Positions 26,769-35,940 of a DNA stretch of 64,000 nt are shown in pieces. The position numbers and the translations under genes were made by a program. Source of the stretch: Mesorhizobium qingshengii (GTDB lineage Bacteria; Pseudomonadota; Alphaproteobacteria; Rhizobiales; Rhizobiaceae); NCBI RefSeq assembly GCF_027563465.1, contig NZ_JAPFQA010000012.1:124001-188000 (forward strand). Direction: 5' to 3'. How positions within the stretch are numbered: the stretch's first letter is position 1; each line of letters starts with the position of its first letter. The notes under the pieces are model-generated. The model worked only from the letters and a program-made list of their open reading frames with translations. It searched no databases and was not told where the DNA came from.

Positions 26769-27674
26769 TCAACGGGTTTCCTGCAGCGCCTGGTCGACAT
26801 CCTTGCCCAGCGGAATCGCCGGCTGGGCGCCCGGCTTGAGGCAAGCCAGCGAACCAGCCGCGCCGGCGCGCGCCAGCGCCTGTTCGAGCGTGAGGCCGGA
26901 CGACAGGCCAGCGGCGAAATAGCCGCAGAACGTGTCACCGGCGCCGACCGTGTCGACGGGCGTGATCTTCATGGCCGGGATGGTCAGGAAATCGGTCGGC
27001 GTCGCCGCCAGCACGCCGTCGCCGCCAAGCGTGACGACGATGGTGCGGCCGGTTTTCCCGGCAAAGTCGCGCATGCGCGCCGCCCGGTCGCGGCCGCTCA
27101 ACTTAAGCGTCTCGCCGTAGAGGTCGAACTCGGTCTCGTTGGCCACGACATAGTCGGCCTTGCCGAGGAAGGTGGCTGCTTCGCCGTGGAAGGGTGCCGT
27201 GTTGAGCACGGTGATGGCGCCAGCCGCTCTTGCCTGGTCGAGGGCGGCATCGACGGTCGCGAGCGGAATCTCATGCTGCAGCAGCACGACATCGCCTTTC
27301 TTCAGGAAGGCCTTGGAGAGGTCGCCGGGCACGACGGAAGCGTTGGCGCCCGGCACCACGGCGATGATGTTCTGGCCGTCGTCGCCGACCATGATCAGGG
27401 CCGTACCCGTCGAGGCAAATGTCTCGGCGACACCGGACAGGTCGACCTTGCCGTCGCGCAGCAACGCCAGCGCCTCGGCGGCGAAGCTGTCCTTGCCAAC
27501 GGCGCCCACCATGCGCACCGCGGCACCCGCGCGGGCGGCAGCCAGCGCCTGGTTGGCGCCCTTGCCGCCGGGCGCAGTGGTGAAGCTCGAGCCGCCCACT
27601 GTCTCGCCAGGGCTCGGCAAGCGGTCGACTTTGGCGATAAGATCGAGGTTGATCGAGCCGATGACGATAATCAA
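26769..27674 (-). CDS. rbsK: Ribokinase (PfkB family)
   Basis: A 301-aa sugar kinase that phosphorylates D-ribose at O5. It has the PfkB signatures: IVIGSINLDLIAKVDRLPSPGET near the start, the ribose-binding GGKGANQALAAARAGA, and the C-terminal DTVGAGDTFCGYFAAGL with catalytic Asp. The start is the TTG at 27674 (LIIVIGS), preceded by AGGAGG seven bases upstream; the longer frame upstream has no such site. It is coupled to the amidase gene and may feed ribose from nucleoside hydrolysis into the pentose phosphate pathway. Confidence 0.9.
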   Translation of the reverse strand: MIIVIGSINLDLIAKVDRLPSPGETVGGSSFTTAPGGKGANQALAAARAGAAVRMVGAVGKDSFAAEALALLRDGKVDLSGVAETFASTGTALIMVGDDGQNIIAVVPGANASVVPGDLSKAFLKKGDVVLLQHEIPLATVDAALDQARAAGAITVLNTAPFHGEAATFLGKADYVVANETEFDLYGETLKLSGRDRAARMRDFAGKTGRTIVVTLGGDGVLAATPTDFLTIPAMKITPVDTVGAGDTFCGYFAAGLSSGLTLEQALARAGAAGSLACLKPGAQPAIPLGKDVDQALQETR

Positions 27675-27859
27675 GGAATGCCTCCTGCTGAATGCGCGGG
27701 AAGCTACCCTGTAAGACCGCTGGTTTCCAGAGCTTGCTGATGTCGAAGGCGCCATGGTGTTGGGCCATTCGCGCAGGTCAGCGACGTCATGTCATTTTCC
27801 GCGAGACATAAAACGCCGGCGAAAGAATTTTTTGCCTGCGTTGCAGTATCCGGGCCATT

Positions 27860-28738
27860 TCAAGACGTGACTTGCCCCGCTTCCCAGCCCAGGATGGCGC
27901 GCTTGCGGGTCAGGCCCCAGTGATAGCCGGTGAGGTCGCCGGATTTGCCGATGGCGCGATGGCAGGGCACCACGAAGGAGAGCGGGTTGGCGCCGTTGGC
28001 GGCACCCACGGCACGGCTGGCGCTCGGCGCGCCGATGCTGGCGGCGATCGAGGAATAGGTGCGAGCCCTGCCCATCGGGATATTGAGCAGCGCCTCCCAG
28101 ACACGAACCTGGAAGTCGGTGCCGATCATGACGACATGCAGCGGCTGGTCGGGGCGCCACAGTGTCGGGTCGAAGATGCGGGCGGCATAGGGTCCCGTGG
28201 CGGCCATGTCCTCGACATAGATAGCGTTCGGCCAACGGCTGGACATGTCGGCGAAGGAGGCGCGCTCCTCGCCCGGGTCACTGAAAGCGAGGCCGGCAAG
28301 CCCGCGGTCGGTGGCCATGATCAGGGCAGTGCCGAACGGCGAGGGATGGTAGCCGTAGCGCATGGTCAACCCGGCGCCGCGCGTCTTGTAGTCGCCCGGC
28401 GACATCGCCTCATGGGTGACGAAGAGGTCATGCAGCCGGCCGGGGCCGGACATGCCCAATTCGAACGAGGTTTCGAGCAGCGGCATGCCGGAATCGAGCA
28501 GCCTGCGGGCATGGTCGAGCGTCACCGCCTGTAGGAAGGCCTTGGGCGATAGGCCGGCCCAGCGGGTGAAAAGCTTCTGCAGGCCGGTCGGCGTCTCGCC
28601 AACCTCCTCGGCCAGTTCTTCGAGCGACGGCTGGTCGCGATAGTCGAGGCTGATTTTCTCGATGGCGCGGCGCACGATTTCGTAGTCGCTGCCTTCGGGC
28701 GTGATGTCCTTTTTGAGGACTGCTGTCTGTGTGCTCAT
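27860..28738 (-). CDS. AraC-type HTH / methylated-DNA-cysteine methyltransferase fusion (Ada-like)
   Basis: A 292-aa bifunctional protein: an AraC HTH pair (about residues 20-115, LAEEVGETPTGLQKLFTRWAGLSPKAFLQ) and an O6-alkylguanine methyltransferase domain (about 120-290) with RTYSSIAASIGAPSASRAVGAANGANP and the acceptor Cys259 in VVPCHRAIG. It lacks the N-terminal zinc phosphotriester domain of enterobacterial Ada, so its methyl sensing differs. It repairs O6-methylguanine and may regulate alkylation-response genes. ATG 28738 has GAGGAGA upstream; the flanking gene on the other strand starts 118 bases away. Confidence 0.92.
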   Translation of the reverse strand: MSTQTAVLKKDITPEGSDYEIVRRAIEKISLDYRDQPSLEELAEEVGETPTGLQKLFTRWAGLSPKAFLQAVTLDHARRLLDSGMPLLETSFELGMSGPGRLHDLFVTHEAMSPGDYKTRGAGLTMRYGYHPSPFGTALIMATDRGLAGLAFSDPGEERASFADMSSRWPNAIYVEDMAATGPYAARIFDPTLWRPDQPLHVVMIGTDFQVRVWEALLNIPMGRARTYSSIAASIGAPSASRAVGAANGANPLSFVVPCHRAIGKSGDLTGYHWGLTRKRAILGWEAGQVTS

Positions 28739-28855
28739 GGAACTATCTCCTCGGTCAGGAATATCGCCCCTTGGGGCGGCAATCGCCACCCGAAACTTGC
28801 CTTCCTGCAATGCATGCCCAGATAGACTCGGGGATTTCGAGCCCGGGAGGCGCCG

Positions 28856-29671
28856 ATGGCTGGCGAGAAAGTGCATCTGACAAGGGAAAAGGAAACCTTG
28901 CTGATGACGCTCTACGGCAAGGCGCTGGAGAGCAGGTTGCCCAATTCGCTGCTCGGGGATCATTTCGCCGACGAGGCGGTGCGCAAGATCGACTATGATT
29001 TCTCCAGGCTCAAGGTCGACGACAATCTCGGCGTTGGCCTGGCCATCAGGGCAAAGACACTGGACACGCGCGTCGAGGATTTCCTGGCCAGAAATCCCGG
29101 CGCCGTCGTGCTTCATCTAGGCTGTGGGCTCGATACGCGCATCTTCCGCGTCGATCCGCCAAAAGGGGTGGGCTGGTTCGATGTCGACTATCCCGAGGTC
29201 ATCGAGCTCCGGCGCAAGCTCTACCCGTCCCGTGAAGGTTACCACCTCATCGCTTCTTCGGTGACGGAACCCGGCTGGCTGACCGACGTGCCCCGCAACC
29301 GTCCGGCCATCGTGGTGGCGGAGGGGCTGACGCCCTATCTGCCTGCCGACGAGGGGCTACGCCTGCTTTCGCGGCTTGTCTTGCATCTCGCCAGCGGCGA
29401 ATTGATGTTCGACGCCTACAGCCGTTTTGGCCTGACGCTGCTTCGTCTCAATCCCACCATCAAGGCGACAGGTGCTGAAGTTCACTGGGCGATCGACGAT
29501 CCGCACGAGCTGGAGCTGGCGGTTCCGAAGCTGCGGTTTGTCGAGGATATTTCGGCCTACAAGCCTGAACACGCCGCCCGCATGGGCTGGTCGGCGAAGC
29601 TGTTCGTCCGCCTTTGGAGACACGTCCCGGCGCTGCGCAAGGTCGGCAGGCTCTTGCGCTATCGGTTCTGA
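28856..29671 (+). CDS. Class I methyltransferase (TcmP/leucine carboxyl methyltransferase-like)
   Basis: A 271-aa SAM-dependent methyltransferase with VVLHLGCGLDTRIFRVDPPKGVGWFDVDYPEVIELRRKLYP in the first half, IVVAEGLTPYLPADEGLRLL and an FDAYSRFG segment. This layout is that of the family containing polyketide O-methyltransferases such as TcmP; the substrate is unknown. Its stop codon TGA (29669-29671) lies at the edge of the palindrome at 29670-29709. Confidence 0.85.
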   Translation: MAGEKVHLTREKETLLMTLYGKALESRLPNSLLGDHFADEAVRKIDYDFSRLKVDDNLGVGLAIRAKTLDTRVEDFLARNPGAVVLHLGCGLDTRIFRVDPPKGVGWFDVDYPEVIELRRKLYPSREGYHLIASSVTEPGWLTDVPRNRPAIVVAEGLTPYLPADEGLRLLSRLVLHLASGELMFDAYSRFGLTLLRLNPTIKATGAEVHWAIDDPHELELAVPKLRFVEDISAYKPEHAARMGWSAKLFVRLWRHVPALRKVGRLLRYRF

Positions 29672-29733
29672 AGCGCGTCGCGTCGAAACGGGTTCACGCG
29701 ACGCGCTTCTAGTCTTTGTTTTCATGCATGTCA
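29670..29733. repeat. Dispersed palindromic element between convergent genes
   Basis: A perfect 14-bp inverted repeat, GAAGCGCGTCGCGT (29670-29683) and ACGCGACGCGCTTC (29696-29709), is followed by CTAGTCTTTGTTTTCATGCATGTCA. The left edge overlaps the stop codon of the methyltransferase gene and the right edge supplies the stop codon (TGA on the minus strand) of the DUF2244 gene. It thus exactly fills the gap, and the strong hairpin could end transcription from both sides. The shape resembles rhizobial intergenic repeats (background knowledge). Confidence 0.75.
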
Positions 29734-30225
29734 GCGCGCCTTGGCGGTCGCCAGCGCCCGCGAAAAGGCCGTGGCAAAACTCTCGCGGTCGTCGGGATTG
29801 AGGAAGCCACCGATCGGCACGTTCTGGCCCTGTCCTTCAACCGTCATCCGGGTGATGCCGATCTCGGCGTGACGGGCGACCGAGAACCGTGCCCAGAAGG
29901 GGTTGAAGCGGTGTGCTTCCGATTTTCCCGAGGGCGCGGTCTTGCGGATGTCGAGGCTGGTGCGGGAAACCGACACCTCCTCGCGGGCGCGGGCGGCCCG
30001 ATAGTTGGCACGAAAGGCAATGTAGACGGCGACCACGTCGAGGCCGAAGAAGCCGAACACCGGCCAGGCGCCGCGCGACAGGAAAAACGCGCCGGTCACC
30101 AGCCAGCCAAACAGCAGCGCGCCCATGAGGACGGAGAAGCCTGTCCTGCCCAGCGACCGGTGCGGGGTCAGCAGTGCCTGGAAGAATGGTTCGTCGGCCT
30201 GAAATGAGGCGTTTGTGTCGCTCAT
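29731..30225 (-). CDS. DUF2244 membrane protein
   Basis: A 164-aa protein with two membrane helices (about residues 29-49 and 52-72) followed by a cytoplasmic domain with YRAAR, HRFNPFWARF and VPIGGFLNPDDRESFA, the DUF2244 pattern. Function unknown; the family often neighbours nth or cytochrome oxidase genes. It diverges from nth (starts 30225 and 30248). Its stop codon is part of the palindromic element. Confidence 0.85.
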   Translation of the reverse strand: MSDTNASFQADEPFFQALLTPHRSLGRTGFSVLMGALLFGWLVTGAFFLSRGAWPVFGFFGLDVVAVYIAFRANYRAARAREEVSVSRTSLDIRKTAPSGKSEAHRFNPFWARFSVARHAEIGITRMTVEGQGQNVPIGGFLNPDDRESFATAFSRALATAKAR

Positions 30226-30247
30226 GACTGGACATTATAGGAAGAGA

Positions 30248-31054
30248 ATGGCGAGCCCCAAGTCCAAAGAGTCTTCGATGCCCAAAAAAGAGCTGCCGGC
30301 CGGACGGCGCGACGGTTCGAACGCCAAACCGCGACCCCGGCCGGTGCGGCGCTCGTCGCGCTACAGCGCGGCTGAAGTGCATGAGATCTTCCGGCGCTTC
30401 TCCGTCCAGCGGCCGGAGCCAAAGGGCGAGCTCGAGCATGTCAACGCCTTCACGCTGCTGGTGGCGGTGGTGCTTTCGGCGCAAGCGACCGACGCCGGCG
30501 TCAACAAGGCGACGCGGGCGCTGTTCAAGGCCGCCGACACGCCGCAAAAGATGCTGGCGCTCGGTGAAGCCAAGGTCGGCGAGTATATCCGCACCATCGG
30601 GCTCTGGCGCAACAAGGCCAGGAACGTCATCGCGCTGTCGCAGGCGCTGATCCGCGACCATGGCGGAGAGGTGCCCGATGATCGCGACCAGCTGGTCGAG
30701 CTGCCAGGGGTCGGGCGCAAGACCGCCAACGTTGTGCTCAACATGGCCTTCGGCCAGCACACGATGGCAGTCGATACGCACATTTTCCGCATCGGCAACC
30801 GGCTCGGGCTGGCGCCCGGCAAGACGCCGGAACAGGTCGAGCAGGGGCTGTTGACGATCATTCCGGACGAGTACATGCGCCACGCGCATCACTGGTTGAT
30901 CCTGCACGGCCGCTATGTCTGCAAGGCGCGCAAGCCGGATTGCCCGGCCTGCGTCATCGCCGACATCTGCAAGGCGCAGGAGAAGACCACCAGCATTCCG
31001 GCGCCATTGGTGCCGATCGCTCCTCTTGAAACGGTTGCCGCTGAAGATCAGTAA
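30248..31054 (+). CDS. nth: Endonuclease III
   Basis: A bifunctional DNA glycosylase/AP lyase for oxidised pyrimidines. The 268-aa product has a basic extended N-terminus (about residues 1-45), the HhH motif LPGVGRKTANVVLN with catalytic Lys, VDTHIFRIGNR with the catalytic Asp, and a [4Fe-4S] cluster site C-x6-C-x2-C-x5-C (CKARKPDCPACVIADIC). The ATG at 30248 has an AGGAAG site; ATG 30278 is a possible shorter start. It overlaps the end of the convergent DUF2214 gene by seven bases. Confidence 0.95.
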   Translation: MASPKSKESSMPKKELPAGRRDGSNAKPRPRPVRRSSRYSAAEVHEIFRRFSVQRPEPKGELEHVNAFTLLVAVVLSAQATDAGVNKATRALFKAADTPQKMLALGEAKVGEYIRTIGLWRNKARNVIALSQALIRDHGGEVPDDRDQLVELPGVGRKTANVVLNMAFGQHTMAVDTHIFRIGNRLGLAPGKTPEQVEQGLLTIIPDEYMRHAHHWLILHGRYVCKARKPDCPACVIADICKAQEKTTSIPAPLVPIAPLETVAAEDQ

Positions 31055-31503
31055 CCGTAGCCGCGCGCCATCGCCGCGGCGAAGATGGGGATCAGCAGGA
31101 AGATGAACGCCTCGGCGCGGATGTAGGTCTTCACCAAAGCAAGCTCGGCTGCCGGCACCATGAACGAGGGACTGGCGCTCGCTTGCCTGTTCCAGGAAAT
31201 GAAGCGGACAGTCGGGATGGTCGACAGCAGCCCCATGACCGCAAACGCCGCCATCTTGGCCCAGAACACCCAGTTATGGACGTAGAATTCCCAACCCTTG
31301 AGGCCGTAGAAGACGCGGCCGATGCCGACGACGATGATCAGCGCGGCGATGATGCCATAGTGACGGTCGATGCCGGCGAGCCGCTTGAGCGTGGTGGCGG
31401 GCAGGTCGCCGCGGACCAGCACGAATTCGGCGCCGATGATCCCCGCCAGGGAAAACACCAGCAGATGATGGACGATGGCAAGCACAAGATCGGTGGTGTC
31501 CAT
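31048..31503 (-). CDS. DUF2214 membrane protein
   Basis: A 151-aa integral membrane protein with four hydrophobic helices (about residues 5-27, 45-65, 75-95 and 125-148), the family's early HHLLVFSLAG and FVLVRGDL, and RVFYGLKGWEFYVHN. Function unknown. The ATG at 31503 has GAGGGAAAAG upstream, so the longer upstream frame is not used. Confidence 0.85.
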   Translation of the reverse strand: MDTTDLVLAIVHHLLVFSLAGIIGAEFVLVRGDLPATTLKRLAGIDRHYGIIAALIIVVGIGRVFYGLKGWEFYVHNWVFWAKMAAFAVMGLLSTIPTVRFISWNRQASASPSFMVPAAELALVKTYIRAEAFIFLLIPIFAAAMARGYGY

Positions 31504-31908
31504 GTCTTTTCCCTCGAACAAACAGGTCGGCACGCGGATCGCTGCGTGCTGAATCACGCTTTGGCTAAAAGTAGCATCATTGACGGGAAATCCCATCCCG
31601 AGGCTCGAGCAGAAGAGGGCCTGTCATTGTCGCCGAATGTCGGTCGCGCCTCGCCATCAGCAGCGTTGACGCTGGGTTTCGGCACGGTAGGTTTGGTCGC
31701 ATGACTGAATTGAAACGCTCCCTGAACCTGACGATGCCAGCGCCGCCCTGACGGAGCGCGGCACGAGTTGCAGCGCGGCGGCGTCTGCATGAACATGGCC
31801 TGGCGGGGCTGAGAGAGAGTCCCGCCTGGAAGATGATATATCCTGCCTTGGCCCTTGCTTGACCCTGGCCATTTGCTACGCGCCGGGTAGACAAGCGAGG
31901 CAGAGTCC
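31504..31908. other. Gap without a recognised gene, divergent promoters
   Basis: 405 bases between the DUF2214 gene and the GNAT gene. Overlapping minus-strand frames here are Arg/Ser/Pro-rich and look like noise. Two short hairpins, GCACGC/GCGTGC (31530-31549) and GGCGGG/CCCGCC (31802-31826), are visible; neither is clearly functional. Confidence 0.35.
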
Positions 31909-32481
31909 ATGAGCAGCCCAAAAGCAACCGGCGTCCCTGTCATCGAGACGGAGCGAACCATCCTGCGGTCGCACCGAATGGAGGATTTCGACGCCTATGC
32001 CGCCATGTGGGTCGATCCGGTCGTTACCCGTTTCATCGGCGGCAAGCCGCGCACGCGCGAGGAAAGCTGGATGCGCTTCCTGCGTCATGCCGGCCTGTGG
32101 TCGCTGCTCGGCTACGGTTTCTGGGCGATCGAGGAAAAGGCGACAGGCCGCTTCATCGGCGAGGCCGGGTTTCACGATCTGAAGCGCGATATGGAGCCGT
32201 CGATCGAGGGCATTCCCGAGGCCGGGTGGGCGCTCGTTCCGGCCGTGCACGGCGCCGGTCTTGCCACCGAGATCGTCAGCCGGGTGCATGGCTGGGGCGA
32301 CGAGACGTTCGGACGTGCGAGAACCGTCTGCATCATCGATCCGGAAAACACGGCTTCGCTGAATGTCGCGGCCAAATGCGGTTACCGGGAAGTGACGCGG
32401 ACCCTTTATCACGATGCCCCGACCATCCTGCTTGAGCGGCAGCCGCAAGGCGTCCTGTCAGCGGGAGCCCAAGACGCCTAG
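31909..32481 (+). CDS. GNAT-family N-acetyltransferase
   Basis: A 190-aa RimJ/RimL-type acetyltransferase: IETERTILRSHRMEDFDAYAAMW at the start, WAIEEKATGRFIGEAGFHDL, the acetyl-CoA region PAVHGAGLATEIVSRVHGWGDE and the end PENTASLNVAAKCGYREV. The substrate is unknown. It converges with the GGDEF-EAL gene, with four bases of overlap at the ends. Confidence 0.88.
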   Translation: MSSPKATGVPVIETERTILRSHRMEDFDAYAAMWVDPVVTRFIGGKPRTREESWMRFLRHAGLWSLLGYGFWAIEEKATGRFIGEAGFHDLKRDMEPSIEGIPEAGWALVPAVHGAGLATEIVSRVHGWGDETFGRARTVCIIDPENTASLNVAAKCGYREVTRTLYHDAPTILLERQPQGVLSAGAQDA

Positions 32482-34970
32482 CTGGCGTTGCGGCGCAGCT
32501 TCCGCGCCAGATCGGCCCACGGATCGGCGGTGTCGCCCGCGACCGGCGTGACGCCCCAGCCGCGCAGCACCGTCGAGGCATCGAAAGGCCGCGGCCTGGC
32601 GATCGCATAGCCCTGGGCATAGTCGACGCCGATCTTCTTCAGCGCGGCAATGATGCCGTCGCTTTCGACGAACTCGGCGATCGTGCGCTTGCCCATCACC
32701 TTGCCGATGTGATGGATCATCTCGACCATGGCGCGGTCGATGCGGTCCTCGAGCATGTCCTTGACGAAGCTGCCGTCGATCTTGAGGTAGTCGACCGGCA
32801 GGTGCTTCAGGTAGGCAAAGGACGACATGCCCGAGCCGAAATCGTCGAGTGCGAAACGGCACCCCAGCCCGCGCAGATCCGCAATGAAGCGCATGGCAAT
32901 GGTGAGATTGGCTATGGCGCTGGTCTCGGTGATCTCCAGGCAGATCATGGCGGGCGAAATGCCATGGACGAGGAACTGCTCGCGCAGGAAGCCGAGAAAT
33001 GTCTCGTCGCCGAAAGTCGCTCCGGAAAGATTGATGGCGCATGTGGCGATCGGCGCCATGCGCGGATCTGCCTGCCGCGCCGCCAGGACGCCGAAGGTGT
33101 TGCGCACCACCCAGCGATCGATCGACGGCATCAGGCCGTAGCGCTCGGCCGCGGGAATGAAGCTTTGCGGACTGACGACGCCGCCGTCTTCATCGGTCAG
33201 CCGCAACAGGATCTCGATATGCGCGCCTGCCTCGGCGACGTCGTCGCCGAGCGGCGAGATTTCCTGGGCGTGGAGCCTGAAGCGGTTTTCCTCGAGCGCG
33301 GTGTGCAGGCGCTGCACCCAGGCCATCTCGCCGAAGCGCTCCCGCAAGGCCATGTCGCCATCGTTGTGGATCTGGACGCGGTTGCGGCCTCTTTCCTTGG
33401 CCATGTAGCAGGCAACGTCGGCGGCGCGCAGCGTCTCCTCGATCGTCACGTCGGCATTGGCAATCTGCACCATGCCGATGCTGACGCTGGTGTTGAAGGG
33501 CCTGCCATCCCAGGCGAAATGCAGGTCCTGAACGGCCGCGCGCAGCCGTTCGGCGGTTTCGGCGGCGGTTTCGCAATCGCTATCCACGAGCAGCACGCCG
33601 AATTCGTCGCCGCCCAGACGGGCGAGCACATCGCCTGATCGCAATTCGTGGGTCAGCAGTGCGGAAATCTGGCGCAGCAACTGGTCGCCCGCGGCATGGC
33701 CGCAGGTATCGTTGACCAGCTTGAACTGGTCGAGGTCGAGATACATCAGCGCGTGCTGGAGGGGCTGGTCCCGCAGATCCGAGATCGTTCTTTCCAGCCG
33801 GCTTTCGAAATCGCGCCGGTTGGCCAGCCCCGTCAACGCATCATGCGATGCCTGCCATGAGAGCCGTTCGATATAGTCTTCCTCGCGCGTCATGTCGTGG
33901 AAGGCCAGGACCGCGCCGACGACGTGGCCGGCGACAAGCAGCGGCGCACCGGTCAGCGCGACCGGAACAATGGATCCGTCCGTTCGCCGCAGCAATTGCG
34001 GACGAACGCTGGATCGGCGCGGTTCGCCGGCCAGCAGGCGGTCGATCAGCCCAGTGTCCTCAACGCCGGTGTCCTTGTCCACAAGGCGAAACAGCGATGC
34101 GACCGGCTTGCCCCTGGCGGCACTGAGCGGACATGCCAGCAGTCTTTCCGCGACGGCGTTCATATAGTCCAGCCGGCCACCGGCGCCGGTACTGATGACC
34201 GCCTGGCCGATGGAAGCCAAGGTGATCTGGGCGCGCTCACGCTCTGCATTGAGCGCCATCTGGAAAGCCTGGCGCTGCCTCAGGAGTTTGCGCGTGCGCC
34301 ACACCGCAAGCAGGATCAGCAAGGCAGCGGTGACGAGATTGGCAAAGGTGAGCAACGTCTTGATGAAGCGCGATCCCTCGCCGAGGCTATCCGAGAAGGC
34401 CCTGGAGAGGGGACCGATCTGACGATCTAACTGATGGATCTCCGCCTTCCAGACGCTGACCTGAGCCGCCGATGCAGGTCCCTCGCTCAGCTTCTCATGT
34501 ATGGCGCCGCCAAGCCGCTGGATGGCGAGGATCATGGTGTCGGCGGCGGTCCAGTGCCGAATGGCGGTATCGAGATAGCTGAAGCCACGGAAATTCTGGA
34601 ACAGCCAGATCAGACCGGTCACATCGTCAGTGTGAATTCCGCCTTGCAGGAAGCCGGCGCGCGCCGCTTTGGTGTCGGGCTCGGACTGCTCGAGCGCAAG
34701 GCGAGCTGTACGATCGGCCAGCGGAACGGCGATTGCTCCGCCGTACTCGCTGAAGAATTCCTCGTTACCGGTGTCGGCGTAGAGGCTGAGGAAATAGATG
34801 GCGTGTTTTTGCCCCTTGGACCACTGGCTTTCGCCGCCGACATAGGCGCGAACCGACGACAATGTGTAGAGGCTGAGGCTGGCCACCAGCGCCTGGACGA
34901 GGACGACCGCGACGAAAGGCCATACGAGCCCGAGAAGGCGGGGGCTCGCGTCCATCGATGACAGCTTCAT
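32478..34970 (-). CDS. Membrane GGDEF-EAL (cyclic di-GMP) protein with PAS domain
   Basis: The 830-aa protein has two membrane helices (about residues 12-34 and 203-224) flanking a sensory domain, a PAS domain (about 250-360), a GGDEF domain with an intact RLGGDEFG (453-457) and an intact inhibitory I-site RSGD (444-447), and an EAL domain with the ExLxR motif as EILLR (Glu586), LEITETSAI, DDFGSG and the YAQGYAIARP loop. Both catalytic domains look active in sequence, so it could make or degrade cyclic di-GMP depending on signal. The sensed signal is unknown. Confidence 0.93.
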   Translation of the reverse strand: MKLSSMDASPRLLGLVWPFVAVVLVQALVASLSLYTLSSVRAYVGGESQWSKGQKHAIYFLSLYADTGNEEFFSEYGGAIAVPLADRTARLALEQSEPDTKAARAGFLQGGIHTDDVTGLIWLFQNFRGFSYLDTAIRHWTAADTMILAIQRLGGAIHEKLSEGPASAAQVSVWKAEIHQLDRQIGPLSRAFSDSLGEGSRFIKTLLTFANLVTAALLILLAVWRTRKLLRQRQAFQMALNAERERAQITLASIGQAVISTGAGGRLDYMNAVAERLLACPLSAARGKPVASLFRLVDKDTGVEDTGLIDRLLAGEPRRSSVRPQLLRRTDGSIVPVALTGAPLLVAGHVVGAVLAFHDMTREEDYIERLSWQASHDALTGLANRRDFESRLERTISDLRDQPLQHALMYLDLDQFKLVNDTCGHAAGDQLLRQISALLTHELRSGDVLARLGGDEFGVLLVDSDCETAAETAERLRAAVQDLHFAWDGRPFNTSVSIGMVQIANADVTIEETLRAADVACYMAKERGRNRVQIHNDGDMALRERFGEMAWVQRLHTALEENRFRLHAQEISPLGDDVAEAGAHIEILLRLTDEDGGVVSPQSFIPAAERYGLMPSIDRWVVRNTFGVLAARQADPRMAPIATCAINLSGATFGDETFLGFLREQFLVHGISPAMICLEITETSAIANLTIAMRFIADLRGLGCRFALDDFGSGMSSFAYLKHLPVDYLKIDGSFVKDMLEDRIDRAMVEMIHHIGKVMGKRTIAEFVESDGIIAALKKIGVDYAQGYAIARPRPFDASTVLRGWGVTPVAGDTADPWADLARKLRRNAS

Positions 34971-35333
34971 CGAATTTCCATGGACTTGCCAAGATCCTGT
35001 CAGTGCGTCTGTCCGACTGTTTCATCCGTCGGTTGAAGACGCTGTTCTTCCCTCATGTCGCGCGGTTGGCGACAACAATCCGGCTATCACGTGCGGGCTT
35101 AACAGCGAATAAATAGCTCAACTATTTGTGCGTCCGCTTCTCGCTTCCAGCGGGCTAATATTGCGCGGCGTCACATAACTGCTTCAAGTTGAATTAGATT
35201 GTATTTAAGGCTCCTGGGAAACAGTCGCGGCAACGGACCGCAACACGTGTCCGCCGCCGCGCGAGTGGTTGTGGGCCAATACCGGCACGCCGGTACGGCC
35301 GTTTCCTGAAGGGGACGATACCGGCGAGAGGTC
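34971..35333. other. Gap without a gene between the GGDEF-EAL and NUDIX genes
   Basis: 363 bases. 34971-35120 is the upstream region of the GGDEF-EAL gene. A perfect hairpin TACCGGC-AC-GCCGGTA (35280-35295) lies 38 bases beyond the NUDIX stop codon and may be its terminator. No coding pattern was seen. Confidence 0.4.
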
Positions 35334-35810
35334 TTACGCCGGATCAGCCGGCACGGGCTGGACAATCGTCAAGGTCTTCATCAGCGTCGAAAGGTCCGGT
35401 TCATCGATGAGCATCGCCGCGTCGGCCGGCGTCAGCCAGGCCCGATGCCGCCTCTTGGCTTCCTGCCAGTCAGCCAGTTCCTCCGTCACTTTCAGCAGAT
35501 AGACGATGACGTCGACGCGGACAAAGCGGTTGGCCAGCCGCTTCCAGTAGGAATAGGTGCCCGCCGGTTCCTTCAGCGTCTTGCCGAGCACGCCGGCTTC
35601 CTCCTGCGCCTCGATGGTGGCGGCCTTGCGCCCGCTCTTGCCCTTCATCGGCCAACCCTTGGGCACGATGAAGCGCCTGGTCGTTCGCGACGTGACCAGC
35701 ATCACTTCGATATCGCCGCCGGCGTTAAGGCGAAAGGGGATAGCCGCCACCTGGCGGATCCTCTCGCCCTTCCTTGCCTTGCGCGCGGCCTTTTTCTTGA
35801 TGGCTGCCAT
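35334..35810 (-). CDS. NUDIX hydrolase
   Basis: A 158-aa protein with a degenerate Nudix box, GWPMKGKSGRKAATIEAQEEAGV. The first Glu of the consensus is replaced by Lys and the Arg by Ile, while the final EE-x-G is kept. The substrate may be a diphosphoinositol or nucleotide diphosphate (family knowledge; not settled). The Lys-rich N-terminus MAAIKKKAARKARKGE is unusual. The ATG at 35810 is preferred; a TTG at 35834 is possible. Confidence 0.82.
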   Translation of the reverse strand: MAAIKKKAARKARKGERIRQVAAIPFRLNAGGDIEVMLVTSRTTRRFIVPKGWPMKGKSGRKAATIEAQEEAGVLGKTLKEPAGTYSYWKRLANRFVRVDVIVYLLKVTEELADWQEAKRRHRAWLTPADAAMLIDEPDLSTLMKTLTIVQPVPADPA

Positions 35811-35940
35811 TCGTAAACGATCCAGTCGAAGCAATGCCGCATAGCGCTACGGGGACACCGTTGCAAAACCAAAATGTCCGCCGGCGCCCCGCGGCATCCG
35901 AATACATAAGTCGGCTAAATAAATGAAAAACGCCGGCTTG

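Noticed and set aside
25502..26839. A 445-codon plus-strand frame
   Set aside because: Antisense to the amidase gene, no domain pattern.
31554..31961. Minus-strand 135-codon frame
   Set aside because: No ribosome site and no protein-like pattern; it overlaps the GNAT start region.
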